Shown here one piece after another: positions 7,162-13,705 of a DNA stretch of 15,075 nucleotides (position 1 is the stretch's first letter; every line of letters begins with the position of its first letter). Under the pieces are notes generated by a model. It did no database searches, was not told where the DNA came from, and was given only the letters and a program-made list of their open reading frames with translations. Position numbers and translations under genes: made by a program. The DNA comes from JBBIKU01 sp037445245. GTDB lineage: Bacteria > Chloroflexota > Anaerolineae > Anaerolineales > Anaerolineaceae. The stretch lies in assembly GCA_037445245.1 (NCBI GenBank), contig JBBIKU010000044.1, positions 1 to 15,075 of the forward strand, written 5' to 3'.

Positions 7162-7791
7162 TCAACCAAGCGTTCTTTTTTCAATCCGGATCACACACGC
7201 GTCTCCGCCGGCAGCCATACATTCGGTTTCAGTCAGTGGGTAAGTCTTGCCCCCGCTTGCCCAGTTGAAGTATTCCTCTAGCAATCCGATCACAAAATGA
7301 CAAATGCACCTCTGTTGTTGGCGCTCCTTGCACCAGGGGCAGTCCTCATAGCGCCAGATCCAGGCATCCGCCTCCTCGCTAACCTCCACGGCATGCCGCG
7401 ACTCACCGGCGAGAATAGTGGCGACTTCCCGCAATCCAGCCGTGAGCCGGTGAGTAGTTGGCAGCAAGCGGAACTCCCGACTGGAAAGCCCGCTCTGATC
7501 GCCGGCTGTGCGCAGGATATGCTTGAATGAGGCGCGCCCACAACGCAAGAGCACACCCCAACCGGCACAATCGCCATACATTTCTTCCAGACCAGCCTGC
7601 AATGCCCTCAATTCTGCGTAGGTCATGCCGTCTTTCAAGTTCAGACTACCCTCCCCGGGCAGCCGCTGCGATAAACCCGACACCACCAGCGCGGCAGTCA
7701 CGCCTGACCTGCCAATGATCTCCTGCATACCCGCAAACATCGCCCGGCTGATCAACTCGTTACAACAAATCGAAGTTTTATTTTTTATCAT
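7162..7791 (-). CDS. V4R (4-vinyl reductase-like) ligand-binding domain protein
   Basis: This 209-residue cytoplasmic protein matches V4R in its C-terminal half. A cysteine cluster CPWCKERQQQRCIC (151-164) is followed by a helix (HFVIGLLEEYFNWASGG) and the signature PLTETECMAAGGDACVIRI (185-203), giving the conserved Glu-x-x-Cys and Gly-x-x-Cys elements. V4R domains bind small molecules or metals in bacteriochlorophyll synthesis, aromatic-sensing regulators and TRAPP-like proteins. The N-terminal half (1-125) contains AELRALQAGLEEMYGDCAGWGVLLRCGR, the usual helical lead-in of V4R proteins. Six cysteines (151, 154, 162, 164, 191, 199) could bind a metal. The gene follows the small GTPase gene by 40 bases and is the last of a three-gene operon, so it is a candidate sensor for the GTPase. 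The ligand is unknown. Confidence 0.8.
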   Translation of the reverse strand: MIKNKTSICCNELISRAMFAGMQEIIGRSGVTAALVVSGLSQRLPGEGSLNLKDGMTYAELRALQAGLEEMYGDCAGWGVLLRCGRASFKHILRTAGDQSGLSSREFRLLPTTHRLTAGLREVATILAGESRHAVEVSEEADAWIWRYEDCPWCKERQQQRCICHFVIGLLEEYFNWASGGKTYPLTETECMAAGGDACVIRIEKRTLG

Positions 7792-7831
7792 TGGCTCATT
7801 CCATCGATCGAATTAGAATCTTAAAACACGA

Positions 7832-8371
7832 TCAATTCTGGCTTATTTCCATTTCTGTCAGAATGCTGTAAAGCAACTCCAATAACACAGTTTTGACCAT
7901 GTTCTTTTTGGTGGCAACGCAGGGTAAAAATTTTACTTTAGGATCCAACCGCAACGCCACCCGCATGTCATCGATCTCCCAGGCATCTTTGCAATCCTGC
8001 TTGTTGGCAGCAACCACGTAAGGAGTGGGGGCATACGCCCGGAAGGTCTGCAGGATACTGCGCGCCTCCCGGAAGGTTTCCGGGCGGGTGCTGTCGACCA
8101 TCACGATAAAACCCAGCATGCCTTCTGAGAGGATTTCCCACATAAATTCAAACCGTTTTTGCCCCGGTGTACCGAAAAGATACAAAATCAGATCATCGTC
8201 GACGGTAATGCGACCGAAATCCATGGCGACCGTGGTGGCTTCTTTTACCTGCTCGGCGATGGATGAAATCTTTCGCTCGGTCGATACGACGTCGATCTCA
8301 CTTACCGATCGGATGAATTCTGTTTTTCCGGCGTTGAAGGGACCTGTTACGACGATTTTGACGGTTTGCAT
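7832..8371 (-). CDS. Ras/MglA-like small GTPase
   Basis: This 179-residue G protein shows all the nucleotide motifs: P-loop GPFNAGKT (10-17), switch I threonines 46-47 with the preceding acidic/hydrophobic stretch, G3 FGTPGQ (66-71), G4 NKQD (123-126) and G5-like CVATK (151-155). In G3 the aspartate of the Ras DxxGQ motif is replaced by glycine, a variation shared with the bacterial MglA and Streptomyces Cvn-type GTPases. Such GTPases work with Roadblock/LC7 or similar partners as molecular switches in polarity, motility or gene regulation. There is no membrane segment or lipidation site, so it is probably cytoplasmic. It is separated from the DUF4388 gene by 24 bases and from the V4R gene by 40, and no Roadblock gene is present nearby. 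Confidence 0.92.
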   Translation of the reverse strand: MQTVKIVVTGPFNAGKTEFIRSVSEIDVVSTERKISSIAEQVKEATTVAMDFGRITVDDDLILYLFGTPGQKRFEFMWEILSEGMLGFIVMVDSTRPETFREARSILQTFRAYAPTPYVVAANKQDCKDAWEIDDMRVALRLDPKVKFLPCVATKKNMVKTVLLELLYSILTEMEISQN

Positions 8372-8395
8372 TGCGAGCTGTCCTCGACGGCTGGG

Positions 8396-9208
8396 CTAGA
8401 TGGAACGAATCCGCGTGATCAATCGATTGACCAGCGAAGCCTGCTCCTCCCGATTGGCAGTTGGAAAAACGCGAGAGGCTACAGGCAGTGTCATCCCCAC
8501 CGGGCGCACCATCTCGACCAACCCCGCTTGCAGCAAACTGTACACCACCTTGCGGATCTCCACTTCGCTCATTTTGGAGGCTCTGGCAAGCATTTGAATG
8601 GAGTTTTTCGGATTGACGTAAGATACCACCCGCCACTCTTCCGGTGTGAGCTTCACATCCCGGAGGTTGGCGCCGGGACGATCGGTGAACTTGAGCGCCA
8701 TTTCCAGGCTAGGAATTTCCTCTTGAAGATATTCTCTCTCCTGCAACTGCCGGGACCCCTCGATGATCAGATTTTCCAGATCCATCCGCGCTGCAATCCG
8801 TCCCCGGGGGGGCATCATCTCAGGCTCAAAATGGAACAGACCTTCCACCCAGCTAAACATACGCCGGATGACATCGCTGAAATACTGCTGCAAACTGGCA
8901 AAGATATCATCTTGCGTCACATAACCGGCGTTGATCAAGAGAAGCCCCAGTTCTTTATCGCCCATGTGGTTGGCGCGCTCTTTGATCAGGCGGTACTGGT
9001 TGGCGCCAATCTTCTTGTTCCGCTGCAGAATGCCGGCGAGACTGGCATCCTCCTCATCCGATTCGGCGTAGACTAATTTCCCTTCCCGAAAAGAAGCGCG
9101 AACATTACTCGGACCTTCCACCACCAGGGTTCCCGATTTTCTTGCCAGATTGATCAAGTTTAATAATTGTGTTACCGTAAAATCTCGCAGGTTGCCTTTC
9201 AAAGCCAT
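8396..9208 (-). CDS. DUF4388 (PATAN-type) domain protein with C-terminal winged helix
   Basis: The N-terminal domain (about 1-135) fits DUF4388: LKGNLRDFTVTQLLNLINLARKSG, then GTLVVEG, a FREGKLVYAES strand pair, GDKELGLLLINAGYVTQDDI and the FSWVEGLFHFEP segment. In cyanobacterial PATAN response regulators and in Myxococcus-type proteins this domain is thought to mediate protein-protein contacts in signalling and motility. After a linker (about 140-185) the C-terminal part (186-240: LTPEEWRVVSYVN ... IQMLARASKMSEVEIRKVVYSLLQAGLVEMV) reads as a winged-helix-like module. The ATG follows GAGGG at good spacing and is 34 bases downstream of the predicted transcription start. As first gene of the operon with a small GTPase and a V4R protein, it is the likely scaffold or effector; it could also bind DNA. 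Confidence 0.88.
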   Translation of the reverse strand: MALKGNLRDFTVTQLLNLINLARKSGTLVVEGPSNVRASFREGKLVYAESDEEDASLAGILQRNKKIGANQYRLIKERANHMGDKELGLLLINAGYVTQDDIFASLQQYFSDVIRRMFSWVEGLFHFEPEMMPPRGRIAARMDLENLIIEGSRQLQEREYLQEEIPSLEMALKFTDRPGANLRDVKLTPEEWRVVSYVNPKNSIQMLARASKMSEVEIRKVVYSLLQAGLVEMVRPVGMTLPVASRVFPTANREEQASLVNRLITRIRSI

Positions 9209-9248
9209 ACCATGCCCTCAACAAACGTTGGTCGTCAACCGCACCGCG

Positions 9249-9277
9249 ATTATACATGCTCGTACTATTCAAGTCAA
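9249..9277 (-). promoter_or_regulatory. promoter of the DUF4388-GTPase-V4R operon
   Basis: TTGACT (9277-9272) and a perfect TATAAT (9254-9249) are separated by exactly 17 bases, close to the ideal sigma-70-type promoter. Transcription would start near 9242, giving a leader of about 34 bases that carries the GAGGG ribosome binding site of the DUF4388 gene. Confidence 0.8.
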
Positions 9278-9344
9278 TTAAATATCCTTCCGTCAGCCTT
9301 ACAGGTTATTTACGGTTGATAAACCGCATAGGGCAGATTTTGAG

Positions 9345-9350
9345 TATAAT
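9345..9350 (+). promoter_or_regulatory. possible -10 element of the helicase-associated gene
   Basis: A TATAAT lies about 32 bases before the chosen start codon at 9382. No good -35 is found at 16-18 bases; a TTGATA at 9316-9321 is 23 bases away. A 5-4-5 inverted repeat (CGGTT-GATA-AACCG, 9313-9326) occupies the -35 zone and could be an operator, though repeats this short arise by chance. Confidence 0.45.
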
Positions 9351-9381
9351 GATTCAGCCATCCCCAGATCGACCCGTCATA

Positions 9382-11022
9382 ATGATCATGCCTGATCTAT
9401 CGCATACCCTTCAGGAACACGACCTCGGCTTCTTGAAAATCATTGCTGCCACCTGGGGGATAGACCTTAACGCCCCGGATACCGCCACCGCCATCTCACA
9501 AATGGTCGAAGCGATGCAGGATCGAGCCCTGCTGCTCGAGATGATCAACAGCCTGCCCCAGAGGGCGCAGGCAGCCCTCGAGGCGTTGGCGCTTTCGGGC
9601 GGGCGCATGCCCTGGACCCAGTTTTGCCGCCGCTTTGGTGAGCTGCGCGTTATCGGCGCCGCTCGACGCGACCGCGAGCGCCCCGATCTTGATCCCATCT
9701 CGGTGGTCGAGGTGCTGTGGTACCGTGGGCTGATCGGCAAAGCCTTTTTCAACCTGCCGCCAGAGCCTCAGGAATACGCTTACCTCCCGGATGATTTCAT
9801 TCCATATCTTCAGCCGCCCGCTACAACGTCCCCCGCCCCGCTGGGGACGCCGGCGGCAGCCGAGCAGTGCGCCCATATCGTGCCTGCCAGCGACGCCATC
9901 CTCGATCAGTGCTGCACCCTGCTGGCAGCTCTGCGCACGGGCATTGACCTGAGTCCGGAACATACAAGCGGCTGGAAAATCACCCCGCCCACACTGGTCG
10001 CGCTGCTACGCGCCGCTGGTTTGCTGAATGAAGAGAACCATCCCGAAACAGAGGCTGTACGCCTACACCTGCAAGCCGATCGCGTCGCTGCCTTGCTGCA
10101 ATTGGTGAACGCATGGCTGAAGGCGACCAATTTCAACGAACTGCGGCAGATGCCGGGGTTCGTTTTCGAGGGCGAGTGGCGCAACGACCCCCTGGCGACG
10201 CGCCAAGCCATCATCAGCCTCCTGCAGCAAGTCGAATCCAACACATGGTGGAGTCTGCCGGCGTTTATCGAAGGTGTGCGCCAGCGCCAGCCGGATTTTC
10301 AGCGTCCCGCCGGTGACTACGATTCGTGGTTCATTCGCCGCCGCGACGAGCAGAAATACTTGCGGGGCTTTGACTCGTGGAATGAGGTCGACGGTGCACT
10401 GGTGCGCTATATGATTTGCGTACCGCTGCACTGTTTAGGAATCCTCGATCTGGCTGCGCCCGATCCCGCTTCACCGCCGGCAGCCTTTCGCGTCAGCCGC
10501 TGGGCAGCCGACCTGTTGGACGGGAAACCACCCCCCGGCTTAGCCGTAGAGGATCATCCCCTCAAAGTCACCTCCGAAGGCATTTTGTTGCTCACCAACC
10601 GCACCCCTCGCCCGGTGCGCTATCAAGTGGCGCGTTTTTGTGCTTGGGAAAAACCCACCCGCCATGAATATCGTTACCGCATCACACCCACCTCACTGGA
10701 ACGGGCTACCCGGCAAGGGTTAGATGTGACGCAACTGGCTGCCCTACTGAAAAAGCATGCCGCCGGCCCTGTGCCTCCCAGCCTGCTGCGGGGGTTAGCT
10801 CGCTGGCAGAGTGCCGGCAGCGAGGTGCGCCTGAAAAACGCCGCCGTGTTGCGGGTTGCCAATCCCGCAATCCTGAAAAAAATTCAAAAATCCGACGCCG
10901 TTCGCCACCTGCAAGAAGTGCTCTCTCCTACCACTGCTCTGGTCAAACCCGGCGCTGAAGCTGCCTTGCGGAAAGCGCTGGTGCGGCTCGGCTATCTGGT
11001 CGAAAACGACCTCGTTGTATAA
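9382..11022 (+). CDS. helicase-associated (XPB/Ssl2 N-terminal-like, Helicase_C_3) domain protein
   Basis: This protein of about 546 residues has no Walker A or helicase motifs, yet its later part (about 389-460) contains the pattern of the XPB/Ssl2-type helicase-associated domain. HPLKVTSEGILLLTNRTPRPVRYQVARF is followed by HEYRYRITPTSLERATRQGLDVTQLAALLKK. A winged-helix-like C-terminus ends in LRKALVRLGYLVEND. The N-terminal part (about 30-170) is helical and includes LPQRAQAALEALALSGGRMPWTQFCRRFG, again winged-helix-like. Similar stand-alone proteins occur in Actinobacteria and Chloroflexota, often near XPB-type helicases or WYL regulators; none is seen here. Starts at 9256, 9349 and 9388 are also possible; 9382 is chosen because a TATAAT sits at 9345-9350 and the sequence before it looks non-coding. 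No clear ribosome binding site is present. A DNA repair or DNA-binding role is inferred. Confidence 0.75.
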   Translation: MIMPDLSHTLQEHDLGFLKIIAATWGIDLNAPDTATAISQMVEAMQDRALLLEMINSLPQRAQAALEALALSGGRMPWTQFCRRFGELRVIGAARRDRERPDLDPISVVEVLWYRGLIGKAFFNLPPEPQEYAYLPDDFIPYLQPPATTSPAPLGTPAAAEQCAHIVPASDAILDQCCTLLAALRTGIDLSPEHTSGWKITPPTLVALLRAAGLLNEENHPETEAVRLHLQADRVAALLQLVNAWLKATNFNELRQMPGFVFEGEWRNDPLATRQAIISLLQQVESNTWWSLPAFIEGVRQRQPDFQRPAGDYDSWFIRRRDEQKYLRGFDSWNEVDGALVRYMICVPLHCLGILDLAAPDPASPPAAFRVSRWAADLLDGKPPPGLAVEDHPLKVTSEGILLLTNRTPRPVRYQVARFCAWEKPTRHEYRYRITPTSLERATRQGLDVTQLAALLKKHAAGPVPPSLLRGLARWQSAGSEVRLKNAAVLRVANPAILKKIQKSDAVRHLQEVLSPTTALVKPGAEAALRKALVRLGYLVENDLVV

Positions 11023-11023
11023 T
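11018..11023 (+). promoter_or_regulatory. possible -10 element upstream of the Kbl-type gene
   Basis: A perfect TATAAT overlaps the stop codon of the preceding gene and lies 35 bases before the start codon. It sits in CGTTGTATAATAC (11013-11025), a 13-mer that recurs on the minus strand upstream of the alanine-dehydrogenase-like gene. A 5-4-5 inverted repeat, GGTCG-AAAA-CGACC (10998-11011), replaces a normal -35. Co-transcription with the preceding gene is equally possible. Confidence 0.4.
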
Positions 11024-11058
11024 ACTTGCAGCATACCATTTCCCTCCTGGAGGTCGTC

Positions 11059-12246
11059 ATGTCAACTCGATTGAACTGGATCGCCACAGAAATCGACAAC
11101 CTCAAACAAGCCGGGCTTTACAACCGCATTCGCACCATCGCCTCCCCCCAAGGCGCCAGGTTGATGGTGGACGGAAGAGAAGTGCTCAATTTTTGTTCCA
11201 ACAACTACCTCGGGCTGGCAAACCATCCTCGCCTGGTTGAAAACGCTCGGAAAGCACTCGAGCATTACGGCGTCGGTCCCGCTGCCGTGCGTAGTATCGC
11301 CGGCACAATGGACCTCCACCTGGAATTAGAACGACGCATGGCGGAATTCAAAGGGGTTGAAGCTGTCATCACTTTTCAATCGGGTTTTTGCGCCAACCTG
11401 GCGGTCATTCCAGCCCTGGTCGGCAACGAGGACGTCATCTTTTCCGATGAACTCAACCACGCCAGTATCATTGATGGCTGCCGCCTCTCCGCGGCACGCA
11501 TCGAACGTTTTGCCCACGCCGACCCGCTCGATCTTGAGCGGGTCATCAAGCTTAATCAGGACACCTACCGCCGCGCCCTGATCATCACCGATGGCGTTTT
11601 CAGCATGGACGGTGATATCGCCCCGTTGGATAAGATCTACGAAATCGCCGGCGCCAATGACATTCTGCTGATGGTGGACGATGCACATGGCGAGGGTGTG
11701 TTGGGACGAGGCGGGCGCGGCATCGTCGATCATTTCAACCTGCATGGCAAAGTGGACGTTGAAGTAGGCACCTATTCGAAAGCATTTGGCGTGGTCGGCG
11801 GTGCCGTTGCCGGCAGTTCGATGATCGTCGAGTGGCTCAGACAGCGCGGCAGACCTTTCCTCTTCTCCTCCGCAGCCACCCCCGCCGATGTTGCTGCCTG
11901 CATCGCCGCTATTGACGTGCTGGAAACTTCTACCGAATTGGTCGACCGCCTGTGGGAAAACACCCGCTACTTCAAGGAGGAAATGAAAACGCTGGGGTTC
12001 GATACCGGCGCCAGCGCCACACCGATCACGCCCGTGATGTTGGGCGAAGCGCAGGTGGCGCAGGAGTTCAGCCGCGCTTTGTTCGACGAAGGCGTTTTTG
12101 CCATGGCGCTGGGTTTTCCAACCGTGCCGCGCGGAAAAGCCCGCATCCGGGTGATGATCTCAGCCGCCCACAATCGGGATGACCTCGACCGCGGTCTGGA
12201 AGCCTTTGCCAGGGTGGGGAAAAAACTGGGCGTGTTGTCCGGCTGA
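11059..12246 (+). CDS. kbl: glycine C-acetyltransferase / 2-amino-3-ketobutyrate CoA ligase (BioF/Kbl family)
   Basis: This 395-residue PLP enzyme of the alpha-oxoamine synthase family condenses an amino acid with an acyl-CoA. Visible elements are NFCSNNYLGLA (44-54), GTMDLHLELE (82-91), the FQSGFCANL block (106-114), DELNHASIIDG (130-140) with the histidine that stacks on PLP, TDGVFSMDGD (177-186), DDAHGEGVLG (207-216) whose Asp contacts the pyridine nitrogen, and TYSKAFG (238-244) with Lys241 as the Schiff-base lysine. Length and the SMDG and DDAH blocks favour Kbl, which cleaves 2-amino-3-ketobutyrate to glycine and acetyl-CoA in threonine degradation; BioF is the main alternative. No tdh or bio gene is adjacent, so the choice rests on sequence alone. 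The ATG at 11059 follows CTGGAGG and is preferred over an upstream ATG at 11026. Confidence 0.88.
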   Translation: MSTRLNWIATEIDNLKQAGLYNRIRTIASPQGARLMVDGREVLNFCSNNYLGLANHPRLVENARKALEHYGVGPAAVRSIAGTMDLHLELERRMAEFKGVEAVITFQSGFCANLAVIPALVGNEDVIFSDELNHASIIDGCRLSAARIERFAHADPLDLERVIKLNQDTYRRALIITDGVFSMDGDIAPLDKIYEIAGANDILLMVDDAHGEGVLGRGGRGIVDHFNLHGKVDVEVGTYSKAFGVVGGAVAGSSMIVEWLRQRGRPFLFSSAATPADVAACIAAIDVLETSTELVDRLWENTRYFKEEMKTLGFDTGASATPITPVMLGEAQVAQEFSRALFDEGVFAMALGFPTVPRGKARIRVMISAAHNRDDLDRGLEAFARVGKKLGVLSG

Positions 12247-12279
12247 TGCTGCCAGCAGCCCCAAAAGGCAATCGCCGCG

Positions 12280-13413
12280 CTACTCCATAGCCTGCCAGCG
12301 AGACAACAATGCCCGCGACAGCGCCCGCTCGAAGAAGGAACCGATCGGACTGATCTTCTCGACCCCGCCAACATCCATCAGGGTGCGCATCAGTGGCTGA
12401 AGTTGTTTGCCATAAATATTCATGCACACTTCAGGATGAATGCCCGGCCAAGAATAACAGGAAACCGTGTGCCGCCGATGAACGGTTTTCACACCCTCGG
12501 GCAGCAGATCAAACGCCGGATCGTCGGGCGCAAACACATACTGGCTCAAATTTCCATGGGGGATGCCCTCGATAGCTTTCATTGCCGGCGGATCGCTATC
12601 TGGCGCGTAGGGATCAACCGATAAATCCAGTAACACGGCGTGTTGCGGCATAAAGCCAATCCAGTCGTTCAAAATTACCGCGTGGCTGGGATCGGGTCTC
12701 TGAGTGGCATCGATCAGCAAATCCGTGCGTTTGAGCAATTCCTGCATCAACCTTTCATCGTGGGTCAAATCATAATCCAGTACGGTGACCTGAACGCCGG
12801 GTACCCCGGCAGCCGCCAGGCGCTTACGGTACACCGCGTTGCCATAATGGATCGCGGACTGCACCGCGTGCATCCCGACCGCACCAGCCCCCAACAACAT
12901 CACCTGAATCGGCGGTCGCTGGGGGTTCTCGAAGCCGGGTGGGGGATAAATCTCACGGAGCACCTTGAAGGCAACCTCCGCCCCATTCCAGGCAACCGCC
13001 CACAGGTTTTCAACCAAGCGCCGCCCGGTATCATCCTTGATAGAATCCAGAGAAATTGCCTGCAGACCCAATGCTCTGAGATATTGGACGCGTTCTGGGC
13101 GGGTAGGGTAATGCAGCATCGAAATTAAACAGGCGTTGCGGTGCATCCACGAAACCGGCTGATCGCCCGGGTAACGTAAGACAAGCACATAGGGTTGCAA
13201 ATAGGTTTGTTCCCAGCTCACAAAACGCGCCGCGGGGGCTTGTTCGAGATAATCGGCTTCGCTGAACCCCATCCCGGAACCGTAGCCGTGTTCCAAGAAA
13301 ACCTGAAAGTGCTTGCGCATCAGCCAGCCGACAAACTCCGGTAAAAAGGCGCGCTTTTCACCTGGCTCCGCGTGCATCGCCGGAAATCCAATGCTGATTC
13401 GTTTCTGCGTCAT
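12280..13413 (-). CDS. alanine dehydrogenase/PNT-family NAD(P)-dependent dehydrogenase-like protein
   Basis: This 377-residue cytoplasmic protein resembles alanine dehydrogenase and the transhydrogenase alpha subunit. The N-terminal part has EPGEKRAFLPEFV (16-28) in place of the family's RVALTPE region, followed by FLEHGYGSGMGFSEADY (39-55). His101 in SMLHYPT fits the catalytic histidine of the FLHLA motif. A Rossmann fold carries LLGAGAVG (173-180), LDLSVDP (262-268) fits the VDVAIDQ block, and CYSWPGIHPE (319-328) fits the family's MPGAVPRT element. The usual catalytic lysine, 21 residues before the histidine, is Arg80 here. A different substrate, for example an opine or saccharopine-like compound, is therefore possible. 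The start is the family-consistent ATG; the only purine-rich sequence (AAGG) touches it. It converges on the kbl gene 33 bases away. Confidence 0.75.
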   Translation of the reverse strand: MTQKRISIGFPAMHAEPGEKRAFLPEFVGWLMRKHFQVFLEHGYGSGMGFSEADYLEQAPAARFVSWEQTYLQPYVLVLRYPGDQPVSWMHRNACLISMLHYPTRPERVQYLRALGLQAISLDSIKDDTGRRLVENLWAVAWNGAEVAFKVLREIYPPPGFENPQRPPIQVMLLGAGAVGMHAVQSAIHYGNAVYRKRLAAAGVPGVQVTVLDYDLTHDERLMQELLKRTDLLIDATQRPDPSHAVILNDWIGFMPQHAVLLDLSVDPYAPDSDPPAMKAIEGIPHGNLSQYVFAPDDPAFDLLPEGVKTVHRRHTVSCYSWPGIHPEVCMNIYGKQLQPLMRTLMDVGGVEKISPIGSFFERALSRALLSRWQAME

Positions 13414-13418
13414 CCTTA

Positions 13419-13436
13419 ATGAACCCGAAGGTACAT
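13419..13436 (-). promoter_or_regulatory. UUCG hairpin just before the alanine-dehydrogenase-like start codon
   Basis: In the minus-strand RNA, ATGTACC and GGTTCAT pair around a TTCG tetraloop closed by C-G, with one T-T mismatch. It ends five bases before the start codon, in the place where a ribosome binding site is expected. It may structure the leader and compensate for the poorly placed AAGG. Confidence 0.35.
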
Positions 13437-13472
13437 CCCTCTCAGCATAAGGGTTTTACACACAACGATGGT

Positions 13473-13478
13473 ATTATA
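13473..13478 (-). promoter_or_regulatory. possible -10 element of the alanine-dehydrogenase-like gene
   Basis: A perfect TATAAT on the minus strand lies about 60 bases before the start codon, within CGTTGTATAATAC (13483-13471), the 13-mer also found before the kbl gene. No consensus -35 is seen 16-19 bases upstream. It lies after the terminator-like hairpin at 13496-13529, which suits a fresh promoter for the downstream gene. Confidence 0.45.
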
Positions 13479-13489
13479 CAACGGCAATT

Positions 13490-13529
13490 AAAAGCGACCG
13501 CCAGACATGGGGGGACATGCCTGGCAGCC
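13490..13529 (-). terminator. terminator-like hairpin
   Basis: On the minus strand GGCTGCCAGGCATG (13529-13516) pairs with CATGTCTGGCGGTC (13509-13496): 14 consecutive pairs including three G-U, around a TCCCCC loop. GC and then TTTT (13493-13490) follow. The T run is short and begins two bases after the stem, so efficiency is uncertain. It would end transcription from the yacP-like gene or from the RNA candidate. Confidence 0.55.
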
Positions 13530-13648
13530 TTTAGGGAGGGAACACCACCGCAATACGGTTTCTCCAACTCGGGGGTGACGAGCTGGTTTCCCCGCCAGGG
13601 TGGAAGACACATAAGCTACCGATAAAGTGTGCCTTACGAGACATTTTA
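13490..13648 (-). ncRNA. candidate structured small RNA or structured 3' UTR/leader with C-rich loops
   Basis: The 292-base space between the yacP-like gene and the dehydrogenase gene has no credible ORF but several stem-loops that close better on the minus strand. They are: TTCCACC/GGGGAA (13605-13588, one bulge); CCAGCTCG/CGAGTTGG (13586-13564) around loop TCACCCC; ACCG/CGGT (13559-13547); and a 14-pair stem (13529-13496) around loop TCCCCC followed by GCTTTT. G-U pairs in the second and last stems would be A-C mismatches on the plus strand, which points to the minus strand. A TAAAAT (13648-13643) might be a -10 element, but no convincing -35 is present. I could not match it to 6S RNA, SRP RNA, RNase P or a known riboswitch. 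It could be a free small RNA, the 3' end of the yacP mRNA, or a leader. Confidence 0.5.
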
Positions 13649-13705
13649 CACCCAATTAGTCTTTATTTCATTAAATTGACATGAGAGTTTTTTCAGCTTC
13701 CCGCC

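Noticed and set aside
9313..11011. Two 5-4-5 inverted repeats (9313-9326 and 10998-11011) as operators of one regulator
   Set aside because: The half-sites differ (CGGTT against GGTCG), and about a dozen such short repeats are expected by chance in 15 kb; mentioned only as weak notes within the promoter entries.
12240..12259. Terminator between the convergent kbl and dehydrogenase-like genes
   Set aside because: GGCTG and CAGCC can pair, but the stem is short with a large loop and no T run on either strand.
13500..13640. SRP RNA, 6S RNA or RNase P RNA next to dnaX
   Set aside because: The SRP tetraloop region (GGAAG...GCAGCC context), the RNase P core blocks and the 6S bubble pattern were looked for on both strands and not found.
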